13,094 nt of DNA from CAYYJM01 sp964471755. GTDB taxonomy: Bacteria; Planctomycetota; Planctomycetia; Gemmatales; Gemmataceae. The notes beneath the pieces were generated by a model. The model searched no databases. It worked only from the letters and a program-made list of their open reading frames with translations, and was not told the origin of the DNA. The stretch is from positions 1 through 13,094 of the forward strand of contig CAYYJM010000182.1 in NCBI GenBank assembly GCA_964471755.1. The letters run 5' to 3'. The translations under genes and the position numbers were made by a program. This document shows, in pieces, positions 1 to 7,206 of this stretch. How positions within the stretch are numbered: position 1 is the first letter of the stretch; each line of letters starts with the position of its first letter.

Positions 1-1200
1 CAGCGGTTGCGCTACCTCGACAAGCCGATCATCCTGGTCGCGAACAAGTGCGATCACGAGGGGATCGATCCGCAGACGGCCGAGTTCTACAAACTCGGCC
101 GGGGAAAGCTCGTCTGCGTCAGCGCCCAGCAGAACCGCGGCAAGGACGATCTGCTCAAGCTGATCCTCGCCCGACTGCCGGATCGGGACGCCGACGAGGA
201 GGTGCCGCAAGACGTCACGCTCAAGCTGGCCCTGGTCGGCCGACGCAACACGGGCAAGAGTACGTTCATCAACGCGCTGGCCGAGAGCGAACGGATGATC
301 GTCAGCGAGGTGCCCGGCACGACCCGCGACAGCGTCGATGTCCGCTTCGAGCGTGACGGTCTGTCGTTCATCGCCATCGACACGGCCGGCGTCCGCAAGA
401 AGCGCAGCATCGCCGGCGACATTGAGTTCTACTCGTTCGCCCGGTCGCAGCGCTCGATTCGCCGGGCGGATGTCGTCCTGATGTTCTTCGATCCGAAGGC
501 ACGCATCAGCAAGGTGGACAAGCAGTTGGCCGAGTACGTCCTTGAGCAACACAAGCCGGCCATCTTCGTGATCAACAAGTGGGACACGATGGTGCCGATG
601 CCGACGGGTCGCATGGCGACGTACTTCCGGGCGACGTTCCCGAGCCTGGACTTCGTGCCGCTGGCGTTCACGACCGCGAAGGATGGCCGAAACGTCTACA
701 CGGTGCTGAACCTCGCCCAGAACCTGCACAAACAGGCGAGCCACCGCGTCGAGACGAACGAGATCAATCGGCTGATCAAGCACTGTCTGCTGTCCAATCC
801 GCCGCCGCTGCGACAGAATCGGCGTGCGAAGATCTACTACGGCACCCAGGTAGACACCAACCCGCCGACGGTCGTGCTGTTCGTCAACAGTCCCGACCTG
901 TTCGACAACACCTACCAGCGTTACCTGGTCAAGGAAATCCGCGACCATCTGGGCGTCTTCCCGGATATTCCGATCAAGCTGCACCTGCGCAAGCGCGAGC
1001 GTGTCGAGACGGACAACGAGCCTGCACCGCAGTCGCTGGAGGAAGCGGCCGAACTGCCCACGGTGCCGGAACCGGCTCCGAAACGCCGACCGCGACCACG
1101 GAAGAAGCCCGCGAAGAAGGATGGACTGTCGTTCCAGACGGAGCTGAACAAGGACGACCTGGAACGGGATCAGGATTCGGGCCTCTGGACCGATTTGTAA
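1..1200 (+). CDS. der: Ribosome assembly GTPase Der (EngA), 3' portion, 5' end outside the window
   Basis: Der is a cytoplasmic tandem-GTPase that binds the large ribosomal subunit during its assembly. The frame is open from base 1, so the start and most of the first G domain lie upstream; residue numbers here count from base 7. What remains of G domain 1 is its G4 motif NKCD (13-16) and a G5-like VSAQQNRG (38-45). The second G domain is complete: P-loop GRRNTGKST (78-86), PGTTRD switch I (103-108), DTAG (125-128) and NKWD (190-193). The C-terminal KH-like domain that defines the family follows at about 255-330, including PPPLRQNRRAKIYYGTQ. Oddities are Thr in the P-loop where most Der proteins have Val, and a tail of about 65 residues rich in Glu, Pro, Arg and Lys (for example KRRPRPRKKPAKK), which could add RNA contacts (inference). 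The two-GTPase plus KH order leaves little alternative. The next gene begins 39 bases downstream and may be co-transcribed. Confidence 0.95.
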   Translation, partial: QRLRYLDKPIILVANKCDHEGIDPQTAEFYKLGRGKLVCVSAQQNRGKDDLLKLILARLPDRDADEEVPQDVTLKLALVGRRNTGKSTFINALAESERMIVSEVPGTTRDSVDVRFERDGLSFIAIDTAGVRKKRSIAGDIEFYSFARSQRSIRRADVVLMFFDPKARISKVDKQLAEYVLEQHKPAIFVINKWDTMVPMPTGRMATYFRATFPSLDFVPLAFTTAKDGRNVYTVLNLAQNLHKQASHRVETNEINRLIKHCLLSNPPPLRQNRRAKIYYGTQVDTNPPTVVLFVNSPDLFDNTYQRYLVKEIRDHLGVFPDIPIKLHLRKRERVETDNEPAPQSLEEAAELPTVPEPAPKRRPRPRKKPAKKDGLSFQTELNKDDLERDQDSGLWTDL

Positions 1201-1239
1201 TCGTGGAGTCCCGGCTCGCCGAGGACGAACTCCCCCCCC

Positions 1240-2823
1240 GTGAGTCACGACATGTTCATCCGGCTGGTCGTCACCGCGGGGCCGAATCAGGGCCGTGAGT
1301 ACACCTTCCGCCAGCATGACACCTTCCTGGTCGGCCGGTCACGCGAGGTCCACTTCGCGCTGCCGGACGACCCCTATCTGTCGCGCATGCACTTCCTGAT
1401 CGAGTTGAATCCGCCCCTGTGCCACCTGCAAGACCTGGACAGCCACAACGGCACGAAGATCAACGGCAAGAAGACGCCCGGGCGTACCTTGCGTCACGGC
1501 GACGAGATCGAGGTCGGCCGAACTCGTTTGCGTGTCGCCATCCTGACCGAGCAGAATGAGCCGCTCGGGATGAGCGTGCAAACGCTCTCGATGGCGGGAA
1601 TGCCGGCCACCCTTCCGCTGCCGTTCGACGCGGTGGAACTGATCCAGGCCCTGGCCGGACGAACCGGATCGACCCGGCTCGATGCCTTGCTGGAGCATCA
1701 GGCCAGCCTGTGGGAACGTGGCCGACGAGCCGAGGTTGGCCATTACCTGCAAGCGCTCCCCGACCTGGCCGAATCACCGGACCTGCTGGTGGCACTCATC
1801 GCCCAGGAGGTGGACCTGCGCCGGGATCGCGGCGAAACCGTGACGCGGGCCGAGTACCTTCGCCGCTTCCCCGAGGTGGCCCAGCTTCTGGAAGTGGAAC
1901 TGGCTCGCCAGGAGAAGGCGGCCCTGCTGGCCGGCAAACTACGGCAAGTGATGCCACCAGTGCGGCCCTTCGCCCCGGCCCCTCCCGTCGGAGCCGCGAT
2001 CCCCGGCTACCGCTTGCTGCGTCCGCTCGGCGAAGGCGGCATGGGCATCGTCTACCTGGCGAGCGATCTCCAGGGGCAGCATGTCGCCCTGAAGATGATC
2101 CGGCCGGCGGTGACGCCCGATGCGTCCACCCTGGCCCGGTTCCTCCGCGAGGCCGACATCCTGCGACAACTCGCTCATCCGCACATCGTCGGCTACCGCG
2201 CTCACGGCGAATACCAGGGGCTGCTCTACTTCGTCATGGACTACATCGAGGGAACCGACGCCGAGACGGAGGTTCGCCGACACGGAGCCCTGCCGATGAA
2301 CCGGGCGGTCGGCTGGATCGTGCAGTTACTGGAGGCTCTCGAGTACGCCCACGATCGGGGCTTCGTTCATCGCGACATCAAGCCGGCGAACCTGCTCATT
2401 GGTCGGCGAGGGGCGGCCGAGCATCTTCGCCTGGCCGACTTCGGCCTGGCCCGGACCTACACCGATTCGCAGCTGAGCGGCCTGACCTGTTCCGGCGCGA
2501 TGGGTGGCACGGTCGGCTACATCGCACCGGAGCAGATCCTCCACTTCCGCGAGGTGAAGCCGGTCTCGGATCAGTACGCCGCCGCGGCCACGTTGTACCA
2601 CCTGCTCTCGGGCGCGCACCTCTACGATCAGCGTGGCAGTGCCGTCGCGATGCTCAAGCGCGTCCTCACGGACGATCCGGTCGATCTTAAGACGTGGCGA
2701 CCCGAGTTGCCGGCGGCCCTCGTCGCGGCCATCCATCGAGCGCTGTCGCGGCAGCCGGAGCAACGCCACGCCAGCGTCGCCGCCTTTCGTCAAACCCTGC
2801 TGCCCTTCGCCGGTCCCGGATGA
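1240..2823 (+). CDS. FHA-domain Ser/Thr protein kinase, cytoplasmic, 527 aa
   Basis: This is a Hanks-type kinase that should phosphorylate Ser/Thr on unknown partners, with an N-terminal phosphothreonine-reading module. The FHA domain (about 6-102) shows VGRS (31-34), SRMH (48-51) and DSHNGTKING (67-76). Residues about 125-235 form a helical linker with EYLRRFPE (205-212), a segment I associate with planctomycete kinases. The kinase domain (256-520) has the Gly loop GEGGMG (264-269), Lys285 in VALK, Glu304, catalytic HRDIKPAN (377-384), DFG (400-402) and APE (429-431), so it looks active. There is no signal peptide or transmembrane helix. The start is uncertain: GTG at 1240 follows a run of eight C, with a possible GAGGA ribosome site at 1221-1225 that is too far away (14 nt); ATG at 1252 would lose four residues and keep the whole FHA domain. 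FHA domains often bind the kinase's own phosphorylated loop; that is family knowledge, not shown here. Confidence 0.93.
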   Translation: MSHDMFIRLVVTAGPNQGREYTFRQHDTFLVGRSREVHFALPDDPYLSRMHFLIELNPPLCHLQDLDSHNGTKINGKKTPGRTLRHGDEIEVGRTRLRVAILTEQNEPLGMSVQTLSMAGMPATLPLPFDAVELIQALAGRTGSTRLDALLEHQASLWERGRRAEVGHYLQALPDLAESPDLLVALIAQEVDLRRDRGETVTRAEYLRRFPEVAQLLEVELARQEKAALLAGKLRQVMPPVRPFAPAPPVGAAIPGYRLLRPLGEGGMGIVYLASDLQGQHVALKMIRPAVTPDASTLARFLREADILRQLAHPHIVGYRAHGEYQGLLYFVMDYIEGTDAETEVRRHGALPMNRAVGWIVQLLEALEYAHDRGFVHRDIKPANLLIGRRGAAEHLRLADFGLARTYTDSQLSGLTCSGAMGGTVGYIAPEQILHFREVKPVSDQYAAAATLYHLLSGAHLYDQRGSAVAMLKRVLTDDPVDLKTWRPELPAALVAAIHRALSRQPEQRHASVAAFRQTLLPFAGPG

Positions 2824-2876
2824 ACCAGATGCCTTGCAGTCAGGCCAGGAGTCCGCCGAACTTTTTCTGATTTCGC

Positions 2877-2906
2877 TTGCCCTAATCCAGCGCATTAGCC
2901 TAGACT
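2877..2906 (+). promoter_or_regulatory. Candidate promoter of the metal ABC operon
   Basis: TTGCCC (2877-2882) and TAGACT (2901-2906) resemble a sigma-70 -35/-10 pair with an 18-base spacer (4 of 6 matches each to TTGACA and TATAAT). It lies in the 111-base gap between the FHA kinase and the operon, in locally AT-richer DNA, and would give a leader of roughly 22 bases. A run of five T (2862-2866) lies just upstream, but I see no convincing stem before it. Planctomycete promoter consensus is poorly fixed, so this is a suggestion only. Confidence 0.4.
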
Positions 2907-2908
2907 AT
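2882..2908 (+). promoter_or_regulatory. Candidate DtxR/MntR-type operator over the operon promoter
   Basis: Two overlapping symmetric signals sit between and over the -35 and -10 candidates. CTAAT (2882-2886) and ATTAG (2894-2898) are exact inverted copies seven bases apart. TTAGCCTAG (2895-2903) matches 8 of 9 bases of the core of the classical DtxR box TTAGGTTAGCCTAACCTAA; over all 19 positions (2890-2908) the match is about 11, with the left arm missing. A metal-loaded repressor here would block the promoter. The downstream operon itself encodes DtxR-like modules, which makes such a site plausible, but binding is inference. Confidence 0.4.
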
Positions 2909-2920
2909 TCTCAGAGGCTG

Positions 2921-2927
2921 AGGAGGG
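2921..2927 (+). promoter_or_regulatory. Ribosome binding site of the metal-binding lipoprotein gene
   Basis: AGGAGGG, seven bases before ATG 2935, is a near-perfect Shine-Dalgarno sequence. It fixes the start and contrasts with the weak or absent sites at the FHA kinase and the hydrolase, suggesting that the operon leader is efficiently translated. Confidence 0.8.
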
Positions 2928-2934
2928 CGAGGCG

Positions 2935-3858
2935 ATGGTGCGGAATGGTCTGGTGGTCCTGCTGGTCAGCGTCGCACTGGTCGGCATGGTCGGCTGTGCT
3001 GACTCGCAGGCGACGCAGAGTGCCGCGCTGCGTATCGTCTGCACGACGGGCATGGTCGCCGACATGGTCCGGCACGTCGGTGGTGACCACGTCCGCGTGA
3101 CGACACTCATGGGCGAGGGGGTCGATCCGCACCTCTATCGGCCGACACCGGGCGACATGCAGGCCCTGAGCGGAGCCGACGTCATCTTCTTTTCCGGCTG
3201 CCATCTGGAAGGGAAGATGGGCGAAATCTTCGAGCGACTCGCCCGCCGCAAACCGACGTGCGGCGTCGCCGACGCCATCGCCGAGGAATACCTGCTCGGT
3301 GGCGAGGGGGGCCATCACGATCCGCACCTGTGGTTCGATGTCGCCCTCTGGAGCCGGACCCTGGAGCCGATCCGCGAAGTGCTGGCGAAGGCCGACCCGG
3401 AACACGCCGAGACGTTCCGGACCAACGCCGAGGCGTATCGCAAGGAATTGCTCGATCTGGGCCGCTGGGCGCGAGCCGAGTTGGCCACGATCCCGAAGTC
3501 GCAGCGCGTCCTCGTCACCGCTCACGATGCGTTCCGCTACTTCGGTCGAGCCTACGACATCGAGGTACGCGGCATCCAGGGCATCAGCACCGAGAGCGAG
3601 GCCGGCCTCAGCACCATCAACGACCTGGTCGCCTTTCTCAAGGCTCGCCGCATCAAGGCCGTCTTCGTCGAATCGAGCGTCTCGGAGAAGAACATCAAGG
3701 CCCTGATCGAGGGGGCCGCCCAGCCGCCAGACGCCCTGAAGATGAAGGTCGGCGGCGAACTGTTTTCCGATGCGATGGGTGCCGCAGGGACGCCCGAGGG
3801 CACCTACGAGGGCATGGTCCGCCACAACGTGCGGACGATCGTCGAGGCGCTGAAATGA
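2935..3858 (+). CDS. Metal ABC transporter substrate-binding lipoprotein, TroA/ZnuA/YtgA type (cluster A-I)
   Basis: This is the extracytoplasmic receptor that captures a divalent transition metal and delivers it to the permeases. Residues 1-21 are a lipoprotein signal (a hydrophobic stretch, then MVGC with Cys21 as the lipidation site; Met at -3 is slightly unusual). The body is the two-lobed A-I fold. By hand alignment the metal ligands are His66 (DPHLY), His131 (DPHLW), His197 (AHDAFRYF) and Asp279 (FSDAMG). That is a His3-Asp set as in TroA and ZnuA, not the His2-Glu-Asp set of PsaA-type manganese receptors. The His-rich loop of typical zinc-specific ZnuA is reduced to GGHHDPH (125-131), so zinc alone is not well supported; Mn, Fe or Zn are all possible. 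Length (307 aa) is normal. First gene of a four-gene operon, with its own strong ribosome site; its TGA overlaps the ATPase ATG (ATGA). Confidence 0.92.
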   Translation: MVRNGLVVLLVSVALVGMVGCADSQATQSAALRIVCTTGMVADMVRHVGGDHVRVTTLMGEGVDPHLYRPTPGDMQALSGADVIFFSGCHLEGKMGEIFERLARRKPTCGVADAIAEEYLLGGEGGHHDPHLWFDVALWSRTLEPIREVLAKADPEHAETFRTNAEAYRKELLDLGRWARAELATIPKSQRVLVTAHDAFRYFGRAYDIEVRGIQGISTESEAGLSTINDLVAFLKARRIKAVFVESSVSEKNIKALIEGAAQPPDALKMKVGGELFSDAMGAAGTPEGTYEGMVRHNVRTIVEALK

Positions 3859-4631
3859 GCGTGGCTCTGCCGGTGTTCGATGTCCATGACGTGACGGTGG
3901 CCTATCATCGCCGACCGGTCCTGTGGGATATTGACGTCACCCTGGAGGAACCCTGTCTGGCGGGCATCATCGGCCCCAACGGCTCGGGCAAGAGTACCCT
4001 CCTGAAGGCGATCCTCGGCCTGGTGCCGCTGGCGAGCGGGAACATCCGCATCTTCGGCCAGCCCGTCGGGCGCGTCCGCCAGCGGATCGGCTACGTGCCG
4101 CAGCGAAACAGTGTGGACTGGGACTTCCCGGTCAACGTCGCCGATGTCGTCCTCATGGGGACGTATGGTCGGCTCGGCTGGTTCCGCCGACCGGGCTCGG
4201 CCGAGCGCCGCTGGGCGGCCGAGTGCCTGGAGCGCGTCGGCCTGACCCACCTGGCGAAGCAGCAGATCGGCCAGCTGTCCGGCGGCCAGCAGCAGCGAAC
4301 GTTCCTGGCCCGGGCCCTGGCCCAGAAGGCCGATCTCTACTTCATGGATGAGCCGATGGCCGGCGTCGATGCGGCCACCGAGCGCGTCATCTTCACCATC
4401 CTCCGGGAACTGCGTGATGCGGGGCGAACGGTCGTCGTCGTCCACCACGACCTGCGGACGGTGCCGGAATACTTCGACCGGGTCGTGCTGCTCAACACGC
4501 GTCTGATCGCCGCCGGGCCGACGGAGGCGGTCTTCTCGCAGGAGAATCTGCGCCGGACGTACGGCGGCCGGCTCTCCATCCTGGAGGCGACCGGCGAGGC
4601 GATCCGCGAGCAGCGGGGGCCGGACCAATGA
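3855..4631 (+). CDS. Metal ABC transporter ATP-binding protein (MntB/ZnuC/YtgB type), 258 aa
   Basis: This cytoplasmic ATPase powers metal import by the two permeases downstream. All ABC motifs are intact: Walker A GPNGSGKST (40-48), Q-loop Gln83 (YVPQR), signature LSGGQQQR (141-148), Walker B LYFMDEP (161-167), D-loop AGVD (169-172) and switch His198 (VVHHD). The segment VDWDFPVNVADVVLMGTYG (87-105) is typical of ATPases paired with ABC-3 family permeases. ATG 3855 was chosen because it overlaps the receptor stop codon (ATGA) and gives the normal family length; the frame is open further upstream, but there it only shadows the receptor gene. The end also overlaps the next ATG at 4628. Metal specificity cannot be read from this subunit. 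Confidence 0.93.
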   Translation: MSVALPVFDVHDVTVAYHRRPVLWDIDVTLEEPCLAGIIGPNGSGKSTLLKAILGLVPLASGNIRIFGQPVGRVRQRIGYVPQRNSVDWDFPVNVADVVLMGTYGRLGWFRRPGSAERRWAAECLERVGLTHLAKQQIGQLSGGQQQRTFLARALAQKADLYFMDEPMAGVDAATERVIFTILRELRDAGRTVVVVHHDLRTVPEYFDRVVLLNTRLIAAGPTEAVFSQENLRRTYGGRLSILEATGEAIREQRGPDQ

Positions 4632-5914
4632 CGGGCGAGACGTTCCTGGCGTACAACACGGTCGTCGTCCTGGCCGGCGTCGGCCTGCTCGGGGCGGCGG
4701 CCGGTCTCGTCGGCACGTTCGCCACCCTGCGTCGGCGGGCCCTCGTCGGCGACGCCCTGGCCCACGCCGCTCTACCGGGGCTCTGCCTGGCCTTCCTGGT
4801 CATCGGCGAACGATGGCTGCCTGGCCTCCTGGTCGGAGCCCTGCTCAGCGGCCTGGTCGGCGTCGGCGTCATCGCCTTCCTGCGGCGCTTCACGCGCATC
4901 AAGGACGACGCCGCCATTGGCATCGTCCTGAGCGTCTTCTTCGGCCTGGGCATCGCTCTGAGCGTACGCATCCAGCAGACGCCCGGCATCGGCAACAAGG
5001 CTGGCCTCGACTCGTACATTCTCGGCAAGACGGCCGGCATGATCCTCGCCGATGTGCAGCTGATCGCTCTGGTCGCCGTCCTCGCCCTGGTGCTGCTGTT
5101 GCTCTTCTACAAGGAGGCGAAGCTCGTCGTCTTCGATGCCGACTTTGCCCGCGTGCAGGGCTGGCCGACGGGTCTGCTCGACTTCCTGCTCATGGGTCTG
5201 CTGGCCGTCGTGGTCGTGATTGGTCTGCCGGCGGTCGGCGTCGTCCTCATGGCGGCCCTGCTCATCTTGCCCGGCAGCACGGCCCGTTTCTGGAGCGATC
5301 GCTTCGGCGTGATCCTCACCCTGGCGACGCTCTTCGGAGCGGTCACCGGTCTGCTCGGGGCCGCCCTCAGTGCCGCGACGGCCATGCTGCCGGCGGGGCC
5401 GATCATCGTCCTGGTCGGCACGGCCTTCTTCCTCGTCTCGGCGTTGCTCGCCCCGCGTCGCGGCCTGATCGCCCGGTTCGTCCAGCGCTGGCACTTTCGC
5501 CGGGAACTGGATCGCCGCACGCTTCTGCGGCTGCTCTACGATCGGACCGAGACGCGACTTCCGACCGTGGAGGCCGTCCCCGAGGCCGAGCTACTCCGGG
5601 CGCGCTCCTGGTCGCGAAGTCGGCTCCACTGTCTGTATCGCTGGGGCGTCACGGCTGGTCTGCTGGTGCCGCGTGCCGATCACGCCTTCGAGCCGACGCG
5701 GGCCGGCGTCGAGACGGCCGCCGCGATCGTGCGCGAGTATCGCCTGTGGGAACTGTTCCTGAGCGAGTATCCCGATCAGGCCAGCGCCGCCGGCAATCTG
5801 CTCGCCGATCCGGTCGATGCCCTCCTGCCGGCGAACCTCGTCGCCGAACTCGAACGTCGGCTGCGCCAGGCTGGCCGTGATCCGAACGCCCGGCAGCGGG
5901 AGGCGTCGTCATGA
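4628..5914 (+). CDS. Metal ABC transporter permease (ABC-3 family) fused to a DtxR-like C-terminal module with degenerate metal site
   Basis: Membrane subunit of the importer. Residues 1-280 are an ABC-3 permease with about eight hydrophobic spans and the family motif GDALAHAALPG (41-51). An ordinary permease of this family would end near residue 280; this one continues for about 148 soluble residues. That part reads like a DtxR/MntR repressor: a winged-helix region (about 295-360; SRSRLHCLYRWG then a wing and PTRAG), followed by a metal-binding/dimerisation-like segment (AAAIVREYRLWELFL, about 364-378) and a terminal DPNARQ (418-423). The MntR-type ligands are missing: the His of RHxLxE is Tyr371, and the ExxEH motif region reads PVDALLP (395-401). 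So it may be a DNA-binding, dimerising or structural remnant. It corresponds in gene order to chlamydial YtgCR, a permease-repressor fusion. ATGA overlaps bind it to both neighbours, implying coupled translation. Confidence 0.9.
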   Translation: MTGETFLAYNTVVVLAGVGLLGAAAGLVGTFATLRRRALVGDALAHAALPGLCLAFLVIGERWLPGLLVGALLSGLVGVGVIAFLRRFTRIKDDAAIGIVLSVFFGLGIALSVRIQQTPGIGNKAGLDSYILGKTAGMILADVQLIALVAVLALVLLLLFYKEAKLVVFDADFARVQGWPTGLLDFLLMGLLAVVVVIGLPAVGVVLMAALLILPGSTARFWSDRFGVILTLATLFGAVTGLLGAALSAATAMLPAGPIIVLVGTAFFLVSALLAPRRGLIARFVQRWHFRRELDRRTLLRLLYDRTETRLPTVEAVPEAELLRARSWSRSRLHCLYRWGVTAGLLVPRADHAFEPTRAGVETAAAIVREYRLWELFLSEYPDQASAAGNLLADPVDALLPANLVAELERRLRQAGRDPNARQREASS

Positions 5915-7206
5915 GCCACGATCTCGGCATCCCGTTCTGGACGATCCTGATCGCCGCGGTCGGCAATGTCGCCTGTGCCCTGGTCGGCTGCTACCTCGTG
6001 CTGCGCCGGCTGAGTCTGCTCGGCGACGCGATCAGTCACGCCGTTCTGCCCGGCATCGCGCTGGCGTTCCTCCTGACGGGCCAGCTCACCGGCCTGCCGA
6101 TCGTCCTGGGTGCGATGGTCCTCGGCCTGGTGACGACGATGCTGACCGAACTGATCCACCGTGTCGGCGACGTGCCGGAGGACTCCAGCATGGGCGTCGT
6201 CTTCACGGGGCTGTTCGCCGTTGGCGTGCTGCTCATCAGCCAGGCGGCGACGCATGTCGATCTCGATCCGGGCTGCGTACTCTACGGTCTGATCGAGCTG
6301 GCTCCGCTCGACACGGTGTCGATCCTGGGTCGCGAGGTGCCGCGAGCGCTCCTGACGCTGGTGCCGGTGCTGGTCGGCACGCTGGCCTTCATCGTGCTGC
6401 TCTGGAAGGAGCTGAAGCTCGCGGCCTTCGATCCGGGCCTGGCGACGGCGATGGGCATCCCGGCGGTGGTCATCCACTATCTGCTCATGGCCTGGGTCGC
6501 TGGTGTCACCGTGGCGTCATTCGAGGCGGTCGGAGCGATCCTTGTCGTCGCCATGCTGATCGTGCCGGCGGCGACGGCGCACCTGCTCACCGACCGGCTC
6601 GGCTGGATGATGCTTGTCGCGGCGGTGGTGGCGGTCCTGGCCTCGGTGCTGGGTTACCAGGGGGCGGTCTGGTTCAACACGAGCATCGCGGGGATGATGG
6701 CCGTGGCTGCGGGCGGTCTGTTCAGCCTGGCGGTGCTGTTCGCGCCGCGGCATGGTCTGCTGGCCCGGATGCTCCGCACCTGGCGGCTCGGTCTGCGGAT
6801 CGCCGGCGAGGATGTTCTCGGCGAACTGTATCGCCGCTGGGAGGCGGTCGAGCATGGCGAGGCGGTGGAGTCGGGCCTTTCGGTGACGGCTGCTCGTCAG
6901 CGAGCCGGCGGCTGGATCGGCGTCCTGGCCGTGTGGAGTCTGCGCTGGCAGGGTCTGGTGGAGGAGCGGGCCGGGCTGGTCTTTCCGACGATCAACGGCC
7001 TGAAGCGCGGTCGATTTCTGGTTCGCTCGCACCGCTTGTGGGAGACGCTTCTGGACCAGCACACACCGTTGCCGCTGGATCATCTTCACGATCCGGCCGA
7101 GCGGATGGAGCATTACATCAGCCCGGAACTGCAAGCCGAGCTGGAGGCGGCCCTGGACCAGAGCGAGATCGATCCACACGGCCGACGGATTCCGCCACCG
7201 GCATGA
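5911..7206 (+). CDS. Metal ABC transporter permease (ABC-3 family) fused to a DtxR/MntR-like C-terminal module with retained metal ligands
   Basis: Second membrane subunit, presumably pairing with the preceding one as a heterodimer. Residues 1-285 are the ABC-3 permease, with GDAISHAVLPG (38-48). Residues about 298-431 are DtxR-like: GEDVLGELYRRW (299-310) resembles the N-terminal helix of MntR, AGGWIGVLAVWSLRWQGL (332-349) sits at the recognition-helix position, and HRLWETLL (374-381), AERMEH (396-401) and DPHGRRIP (421-428) match the metal-binding/dimerisation region. By hand alignment to Bacillus MntR the ligands Asp301, His374, Glu397, Glu400 and His401 are kept; the sixth (MntR Glu11) is Gly, with Glu one position later. 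The module should therefore be able to bind Mn or Fe. Whether it acts while tethered to the membrane, is cut off as YtgR is in Chlamydia, or only gates transport is not visible. The start overlaps the previous stop (ATGA). A terminator-like hairpin begins at its stop codon. Confidence 0.92.
   Translation: MSHDLGIPFWTILIAAVGNVACALVGCYLVLRRLSLLGDAISHAVLPGIALAFLLTGQLTGLPIVLGAMVLGLVTTMLTELIHRVGDVPEDSSMGVVFTGLFAVGVLLISQAATHVDLDPGCVLYGLIELAPLDTVSILGREVPRALLTLVPVLVGTLAFIVLLWKELKLAAFDPGLATAMGIPAVVIHYLLMAWVAGVTVASFEAVGAILVVAMLIVPAATAHLLTDRLGWMMLVAAVVAVLASVLGYQGAVWFNTSIAGMMAVAAGGLFSLAVLFAPRHGLLARMLRTWRLGLRIAGEDVLGELYRRWEAVEHGEAVESGLSVTAARQRAGGWIGVLAVWSLRWQGLVEERAGLVFPTINGLKRGRFLVRSHRLWETLLDQHTPLPLDHLHDPAERMEHYISPELQAELEAALDQSEIDPHGRRIPPPA

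Noticed and set aside
2816..2828. 13-base exact repeat CCGGATGAACCAG at 2816-2828 and 10974-10986, near the ends of both kinase genes
   Set aside because: About one such 13-base match is expected by chance in a window of this size; it spans the stop codon in one case and lies after it in the other.
2843..2866. Intrinsic terminator after the FHA kinase (five T at 2862-2866)
   Set aside because: No stable stem precedes the T-run; the best pairing is three bases.
3258..3854. N-terminal extension of the ATPase by 199 codons
   Set aside because: The extension overlaps the receptor gene in another frame and carries no ABC sequence; ATG 3855 gives normal length and an ATGA overlap.
2935..7206. Labelling the operon znuABC for zinc uptake
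   Set aside because: The receptor lacks the long His-rich loop, and the fused sensor modules resemble MntR/DtxR rather than Zur, so zinc specificity is not supported.
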